This document shows, piece after piece, positions 61,201-64,000 of a stretch of DNA of 64,000 nucleotides. The position numbers and the translations under genes were made by a program. This DNA comes from CBDCWQ01 sp965223435. GTDB taxonomy: Bacteria; Myxococcota; Kuafuiibacteriia; Kuafuiibacteriales; Kuafuiibacteriaceae. Each line of letters opens with the position of its first letter. Position 1 is the stretch's first letter. Under the pieces are notes generated by a model. It was not told where the DNA came from. It was given only the letters and a program-made list of their open reading frames with translations, and did not search any database. The stretch is taken from positions 124,001 through 188,000 of the forward strand of contig CBDCWQ010000019.1 in assembly GCA_965223435.1 (NCBI GenBank). Direction: 5' to 3'.

Positions 61201-64000
61201 CGATTGCCGGCGCTGCAGCTTGGGCAAAATCCTCGCTGGTGGCCTCAACCGTCGGTTCGAAATGGTCACTGTCCGGCGGTACTTCTCCGCTACAATGGAG
61301 GGAAACCTCGTCGAGCCAAAACTCGTTTGTGGTCGCCTTGTTGCCCGTATGGATGTGTCCAAAAGCAATTCGGACTTCCTTCATATTCCGGCTAGGCAGC
61401 TCCTCAGTGTGCACCCGGAATCCTAGAGGTCCGGCAATCGAGAGTGATCGTTCGTAAAGGGGAACTTCCCCCAATGGAGATGCTGCATCCCAAACTCGGA
61501 TCGCAAAAGTCTCTGAGTCATGCGGCAACTTTGCTCGATGCCGGGTGGTCACAAAAAGAGGTCGGCCCTGGCACGTGCCCAAATTCACGGTCTTATAGAG
61601 CCCTACAAAACCATTCCGAAACGCCCCCTCCACACGAGCGGTGGTTTGACCGCTTTCGGGATCGACGTGACGGCGGAGCATCACATCAGAGGTGTGGTCA
61701 CGCGGCTTCACGTCTGGCTCCGGCATTTCGAGCAATTCCCAGCCAGCCAGGCCTTTCGCAAAGGTATCCCGAAAGAGCAGTTCCTCGTAGGCCCCGCGCA
61801 CACGCACTTCAACCTGGCCCATGGCGCGCTCACCCTCTTCGTTCTCCCAGGCGTAGCTAAATACATCCGCTTCCCGCCCTTTGGCCTGAACCTCGACCTG
61901 ACCGGTCAGACTCATCGAATGAATCCTCAGTCGCGCCAATCGGCCCTTGCGTTGGTTCTCGACACACCGTTGGTAACTGTCCGTGTGGGCATTTTTCCCA
62001 CAACTTTCACTTCCCGCAACGAGTACAAACTGAAGCCGAAGCATGCGTTCGCCGGAGGCCACGAACGGCGATAGGTCCACCGGAAACTCCGACACCGTGT
62101 GCAGGAGTCCTGCTTCGCCGTGCACGGTGATCACCGGCCTCGCATCTCGGCCAGTCCACTCCGTCTCCATGTCGAGAATAAGCGCACCCTCACCCGCCCA
62201 CTGCGAAATGTCGATCGCGTGCTCGAAGGGACCGGCGTTGATCGGACCGCTCCCCCGAATGTAGGCCACTTGACCTTCCAGATCGAGATGGTCTCGACCG
62301 ATCGTCATGATGCCCCCGTACTGGTCAATAGTGCGGCCTTTCACCGGAATGAGCCGCCAGGACGCTCGGAGCTCTTTAAAGTCTTCGTCGGCAAATCTGT
62401 GTAAATCCTTTCTGGTCTTGCCCGCGTAGTAACCCGATGGGGGCGCATAGAGGACTTGATTGGTCCCCGCCTCGGCAACGCTACCATTCAAAAGGGTTTG
62501 CGGGGTCGGCAGCACAAGCCGATAACCTGTAGGCGCCTTCGGAAGCGAAATGGAGATGGGCGAATCTTTGGTTGTCCCCACCGTAATCTGAGGTGCAAAG
62601 ACCTCCGGCTTCACCACGTTGATGACCATCTCAACCGGATCGAAACGGCCCTCGTTAGCCCGAAGAAGCATTATTGAATCGAAGACACCGGGCTTAGGAC
62701 CTGCTTCAACGTATATCGTCTCATCCGGCCCGATCACAGACGCCGTCTTGAGGGGCCTTTTCGTAGAGGTGCTCAGTTTGGAGTAGCGTGGGGCCTCCCT
62801 GACGTACGTACCGACAGTTTCAGTTTCTTGGCCTCGATCCGGGGTATTGTCTGGGCAACTTTGGTTGTCCGCGACCAAAAATCCACGACCACCGCCCTCC
62901 GGATATAATTTCTGCGCGATGTTGTAGTACGGGTGGGGCTGACTGCGGTGGTGGGGGGGGCCATAGATGACCTCTAAGTTCTGGCGAATGCCAGCCACGC
63001 CACAAAACGCGTTTTCGGTCATCCAAAGGTCCCCTGGGAATTCACCGACTGGCTTGTGATGAAATTGGCGAGCCCGTCTTGCGTAGTGGCTCTTCGTCAG
63101 AACGTAGCTCGTCACTGAAATTCCCGAGAACTCACCCTGGGCCGCTTCAGGCAAGGGCTCGAAGCGGAGGCCACGAATGGCGGCCGGTATGAGGTCGGGC
63201 ACATGAAGTGTGCCTTGCAAGATGGTGGTTTCGGGGCTTCGACCAATGATCGAAACGCCCGGCGGCGCCCCACAATCAGGACCGAGAACATAGGTCCCCG
63301 GCCGAACCATGACCGTCATCCCCTGCGCCATGCGAAGCGCCTCATGATTGTCCTCGATCGAAGCCAACGCGACACAAAGATCCGAGTAGAGCGCCGGACC
63401 GTCGTCATCGACCAGAATGTTCGAATCCTCGATGTCACGAACCATCATGGCGTCAAGTTCCCCGCCTCGGAGCGAATGATCTTGGCTGGAGGGTTGAAGC
63501 TGGGGCAGATTCAGGGCAACGCGCTGTCCCGCCGGCACGGATTGAGTCACCTTCATCGGCGATGGAGAAATCGGGATCACTTCGATGATGCCGGGCGTTT
63601 TCGATGGCATCCCGTAGGCATCCTGCGCATGATACTGAATCGTCGCTCCAGAAAAGTCTTCTTTCGGCGCGCGATACTGGATCATCATCGCCTCGCCCTT
63701 GTGAACGCTACCCTCACCTTCGAGCTCGACCGACACGAGTTCACAGCAATCATCACCCTCGATATCGGAAGCTTGACGCGAAAGGTCGACCAGTATCACA
63801 CCCCCCGGAGGAACCTTGAGCGTTGTTTTTTGGAGTTGAGGTCCATCGTTGACCCCCGTCACCAAAAGTTGAACCTCCGAGCTCACGGAATCGGTCTTCG
63901 TGCTCGCCGAGAAACCAAAGGCATCCATTCCCGCCTTGTCCGCGTACGGGAAGTCGTGCTCCGGCTCATACTCGAGCACGTTGTTGGTCGGAAAAACTTC
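52283..64000 (-). CDS. Giant multidomain secreted protein with GH16-like C-terminus (5' end beyond window)
   Basis: At least 3905 residues; the start lies beyond the right edge. Visible from N to C: cadherin/Ig-like beta repeats (PYADKAGMDAFGFSASTKTD), a pectin-lyase-like segment (RPGTYVLGPDCGAPPGVSI), more Ig-like domains (QYRACD, YHVEGGADN), an acidic PLPEDA linker, CBM11/CIA30-like jelly rolls (FSDFETTPDCDEAC), a helical region with HLIAEIVHQITHH, and a GH16-like laminarinase domain with EIDIE. Probably an exported polysaccharide-binding or -degrading adhesin. No sorting signal is obvious at the C-terminus. Confidence 0.85.
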   Translation of the reverse strand, partial: EVFPTNNVLEYEPEHDFPYADKAGMDAFGFSASTKTDSVSSEVQLLVTGVNDGPQLQKTTLKVPPGGVILVDLSRQASDIEGDDCCELVSVELEGEGSVHKGEAMMIQYRAPKEDFSGATIQYHAQDAYGMPSKTPGIIEVIPISPSPMKVTQSVPAGQRVALNLPQLQPSSQDHSLRGGELDAMMVRDIEDSNILVDDDGPALYSDLCVALASIEDNHEALRMAQGMTVMVRPGTYVLGPDCGAPPGVSIIGRSPETTILQGTLHVPDLIPAAIRGLRFEPLPEAAQGEFSGISVTSYVLTKSHYARRARQFHHKPVGEFPGDLWMTENAFCGVAGIRQNLEVIYGPPHHRSQPHPYYNIAQKLYPEGGGRGFLVADNQSCPDNTPDRGQETETVGTYVREAPRYSKLSTSTKRPLKTASVIGPDETIYVEAGPKPGVFDSIMLLRANEGRFDPVEMVINVVKPEVFAPQITVGTTKDSPISISLPKAPTGYRLVLPTPQTLLNGSVAEAGTNQVLYAPPSGYYAGKTRKDLHRFADEDFKELRASWRLIPVKGRTIDQYGGIMTIGRDHLDLEGQVAYIRGSGPINAGPFEHAIDISQWAGEGALILDMETEWTGRDARPVITVHGEAGLLHTVSEFPVDLSPFVASGERMLRLQFVLVAGSESCGKNAHTDSYQRCVENQRKGRLARLRIHSMSLTGQVEVQAKGREADVFSYAWENEEGERAMGQVEVRVRGAYEELLFRDTFAKGLAGWELLEMPEPDVKPRDHTSDVMLRRHVDPESGQTTARVEGAFRNGFVGLYKTVNLGTCQGRPLFVTTRHRAKLPHDSETFAIRVWDAASPLGEVPLYERSLSIAGPLGFRVHTEELPSRNMKEVRIAFGHIHTGNKATTNEFWLDEVSLHCSGEVPPDSDHFEPTVEATSEDFAQAAAPAIASVSAMSETRIVTAYVDGYALLDLGPDVLAPGVRGVIWDKKSHQGHAVETLENGKARFFPGSKTSSSDTIGYCIEYSDRSLVCGEVIAEIEKALDARPEVKDVTSVTPVDQTRWLQLLGTDSDRNSLHYDLVSKPSVGEAEVEGDMLRYDPPHGYVGKVEMQYRACDKFRCSEPAKVTMYVSERMAVALGPPASLQDAKRSYWTREMLGTLSPRFAPYRAPRMPRAEDRHVVVKEDQTVTIDLDGYDPVRKQRSALARTGHVTSFGASGAEVDVDMAGLFARPPLEYLVLDSCENGGTLLAVDEGLRLEYRPGLNSHGEDRCPYYAYNGSISEAPGWVYATILPENDRPTFTLASLVERVAEAFDFSDDNDVSERLSGLGVTKTFGEMELSIYGNLKESLEYHVEGGADNSVAMGYETWEATDAPGVVRWFIQKSDSQTMSQLRYVRSVFGMPLQTELEEKAYSDKGELLYQVTPHGQVRQVTRSIAGETLSAYRVTQDGITKILVRRYAVDAEGEAREDAILWGEDDAGAVYRYFDRESEVGDPLVLEWKYRKEDVVSSSGGLLPTISTHAAPISMRAYVSRTAERGYPLGRQVSEVIFSKNSQALPTSMTYTKGAQRFDITMGPHLPDEAPRISRKTLTLTLEVNGVPITYEVPVLRAVAEALPPVSPLSETPRFTRPERVFADIVATFIEPRYGIRTKNAKFKQTVYLAQTADGGWHASRYEDATSVDTRTWAASGSMTLDGLRIPNDYFQTRKALFPDTGEEGELLCETFIHALDLHLVAWCMQDQDGDGANDSRWVRTYDGEIGYVEAVEEDPSSLWHVSLNELRKAREDDDFSGGQSISVSKEAKDGVSSNLACDYMQGGGRGGDACGDDRIEIESDVVGEVDGFNTRVAFQFSADGLFAPLDASSDIQSETVTRYKLTRGGVLYDAIEGRRVDYLGGTVSPQALVEHKFEEEVSGFEAVCISSRTERSCLTPRANGLEEWRWPIVENTGWPIDPDRAASRGRVYFGSTSLAGVVAMIQKHQRSHWGMPPSAKDLGLALVAASEGDYVAGVIGEENAQKKYDAAWHLGIQGVLDFGGDAFQARVRYDLAQDESEEQIPADLEVMIYGKESGELLSHRLIELVNSKPGWTNKRIDYEANDEEPSSALFVRGEQRMLSVALISKGAFTQGHPNTKPYAKKDHTFSLTSLDDSAPEGAIVTPINLDALRSFFSSQEWSHVIAEARALSQIQRVSLGGGAKEFYRYLASVLKRPEAKNVVERNIGVSTNVFGTFSDCVAHLTGGISIAKPGDAFDVPPSPPWEKEVRPRAAARLGYYATWTLLAGELVDSLAEYGKTGSLHVVTHAKARETEAGLEFFMRRSSIDLGEAETIDEILAVCGAEGGFVHDDSASPDQSAAEDGDLAPLPEDAPLPEDAPLPEEDDRPLADAVSGVTLQLPSEATTIYEDDFTLYSDGRGHINFEFKNDLSSNCRVLFMMPVGLSVGEIADMPAGELVSHEQECLPGSFYSEQLPLSIDVPFFGAEASGGDEWTLFFLPEGGSLSNLRELHSAGQLTAVTLQTGALVDAVVSDDAPTGGEDLIYFTEGHKTRAEVTLRGVSTDLKLYQLQFRNPLGSISDKRYKVRIIDHPEHEAPGKVPYYKNWLKPGLRDGQTMEVNGERNAAEWFFGTELPNDDLGRDRYTMAFDRDEFVRELGHYPPDCGAVPNVTPCTKTVNGVKTIKVIMTFTDVDTEAVYQRELWVHFDPKDPIRIDPPKKVVKVGSEDVDFSFTIHNDGGAPIEYNAAPRVAGVFYDQYGLETGSIIDVVSRSKVRFTVPAYGSYTHTMTAHGRRFAGLYYDPMLVFQLNETWGRSLIRPTYQVDFDTGLDPNPVLWDNFAVEGEREANKFGRVGLLDDGTVGADGHLKIKAQTLIVSDESLAPEPDFLAAWREVDKDLSRFNTLHFDAAALNKSSVGQTVHVRLVEQGGAAWVSGRTSLTESYQTIVVGLNETYFKPEGKALGQLSKQVRDIAFVFTSPEGVSEWVEFGIKHVLPNKAEVVEVQDVLGAVVPVSPHPAVVDPEPEVEPEPEEEEVPEEVPDDVSVSPHERIQVFRKRVPWYDVLADRVSIKGENRTINGVLFEVRSKYGLLEPSGGQAYFPAGKNADIHFTPNFERLNVLPGDEVIEVIYFENEALGMKGQVPVWIELGLTGGRGPGVGDDDPDQLFFSDFETTPDCDEACQEWNVAVPGGQLVEGEPPSDVTAKTERMSGGNRLVFSHPRLSEWGAAYKALDIDLTRFEAISFEVQAVKYKSESAINAGCVNIRFSEDDQDHWASERFQISADKEVTIVVPLKGLKGDGSDGSPSSSSYKKRNFDQIAQIAFSFFPNVLPGQFDDVAFSIDSIRGHAQLPESVTNPNCNLVTAEAPETEGDIVIQGSLNPMSSVRDLLTTKSLTYDRLARRVLDQALSGMSWTKGDTDNDGKKVPHWNPGFANPNLFIQIHESSANTPEHLIAEIVHQITHHRDHQKGQFTHPVACRDATKRGCAEPTPGRPASPMSERQWRDFYYSQWLRAEAEAVFNSMKVLAEIYGEKTVNIKDFLSLKGGDTRPAEAAFHDYLQGRGSEESVIRRLMILVQHRREWYGAQLGPRLNERLMDVWGYGVEERATDATKILGSPQEEWTRMQMRDEYGHYNQSEDSRDQDFAWYREFFPPDRGVLRHQYNGFKDILDSDGQFQSCGDDEILFTPVPCSGAAPVPFHIVEFAGHKMEARRHSPNGAESGPNANYLSDREENVRIDENGALRLSITRDPQYPDRWHGAEVILKGAFGYGRYAFTVEADLESWDQNAVLGLFTWDNSLQGGAPLHNREIDIEIARWGIAGNDPVQFAMPPYDPGFVHRFTPDPSKVEKINTYVFDWREDRIRFSMHAGRERGQAIETWFFDESEFIQEPGKEEVRINLWLHQLPEDTEAKEPRAPASKKRVDVIIHDFQFAPLAP
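56934..56987 (-). repeat. Three-copy 18-bp tandem repeat in the giant gene
   Basis: Three perfect 18-bp units encoding PLPEDA in the acidic linker upstream of a beta domain. Perfect identity at the DNA level suggests recent slippage and possible length variation between strains. Confidence 0.85.

Noticed and set aside
1..64000. CRISPR arrays, tRNA or rRNA genes
   Set aside because: No regularly spaced repeats and no recognisable tRNA or rRNA sequence were noticed by eye; a covariance search was not possible.

Overview
The window looks like a chromosomal segment of a Myxococcota-type bacterium (former Deltaproteobacteria; a Bradymonadales-like lineage is possible but unproven). The clues are Hanks-type Ser/Thr kinases with PEGA tails, an FHA/sigma-54 regulator, a CFI-box C-terminal protein, a DUF4266/DUF3570/TlpA gene set, a complete Bat-type von Willebrand operon and very large secreted multidomain proteins. 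Most genes are GC-rich. No tRNA, rRNA, CRISPR array or classical transposase was recognised.

Layout. 0-6 kb (minus strand): GNAT-like acyltransferase, NodU-type carbamoyltransferase, small membrane protein, caspase-fold secreted protease, DUF4266 lipoprotein and TlpA thioredoxin, closely packed. 6-11.4 kb (plus): CFI-box secreted protein, DUF3570 outer-membrane protein, PAP2 phosphatase, Aat-type transferase and a Cys-rich small protein. 11.5-18.8 kb: membrane transglutaminase-like protein, double VOC protein, DUF1279 protein, asparagine synthase, HtpX protease and MATE exporter. 18.8-20.4 kb: the first AAA+/winged-helix/nuclease-like ATPase with its palindrome array. 20.9-30.6 kb: small lipoprotein, ApaG, a ferritin-like/ATP-grasp fusion, a DUF5060 glycosidase-like lipoprotein, a DUF1801 protein and a pair of M16 proteases. 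30.7-32.2 kb: the second ATPase with its own array. 32.5-42.5 kb (minus): MoxR-DUF58-BatF-like-BatA-BatB-BatC-like-BatD/E operon. 43.8-45.9 kb: RRM protein, DEAD-box helicase and a zinc ribbon protein. 46-51.9 kb: kinase/FHA signalling island. 52.3 kb to the right edge: the C-terminal 3.9 thousand residues of a giant exoprotein ending in a GH16-like domain.

Three things stand out. First, the two unlinked ATPase genes encode proteins of almost equal length (478 and 477 aa). Each is preceded by two inverted repeats with a 16-bp spacer and a 53-bp centre-to-centre distance, yet the repeat sequences differ completely. This suggests cognate autoregulated, possibly mobile, modules. Second, a 150-bp element with terminal inverted repeats occurs twice, plus a 34-bp relic; in all three cases the element end supplies the TAA stop codon of the adjacent gene. 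Third, several unusual fusions are present: DUF455 ferritin-like plus ATP-grasp, kinase plus pseudokinase, and BatD plus BatE.

All calls come from reading the sequence. Starts are often uncertain because Shine-Dalgarno signals are weak.
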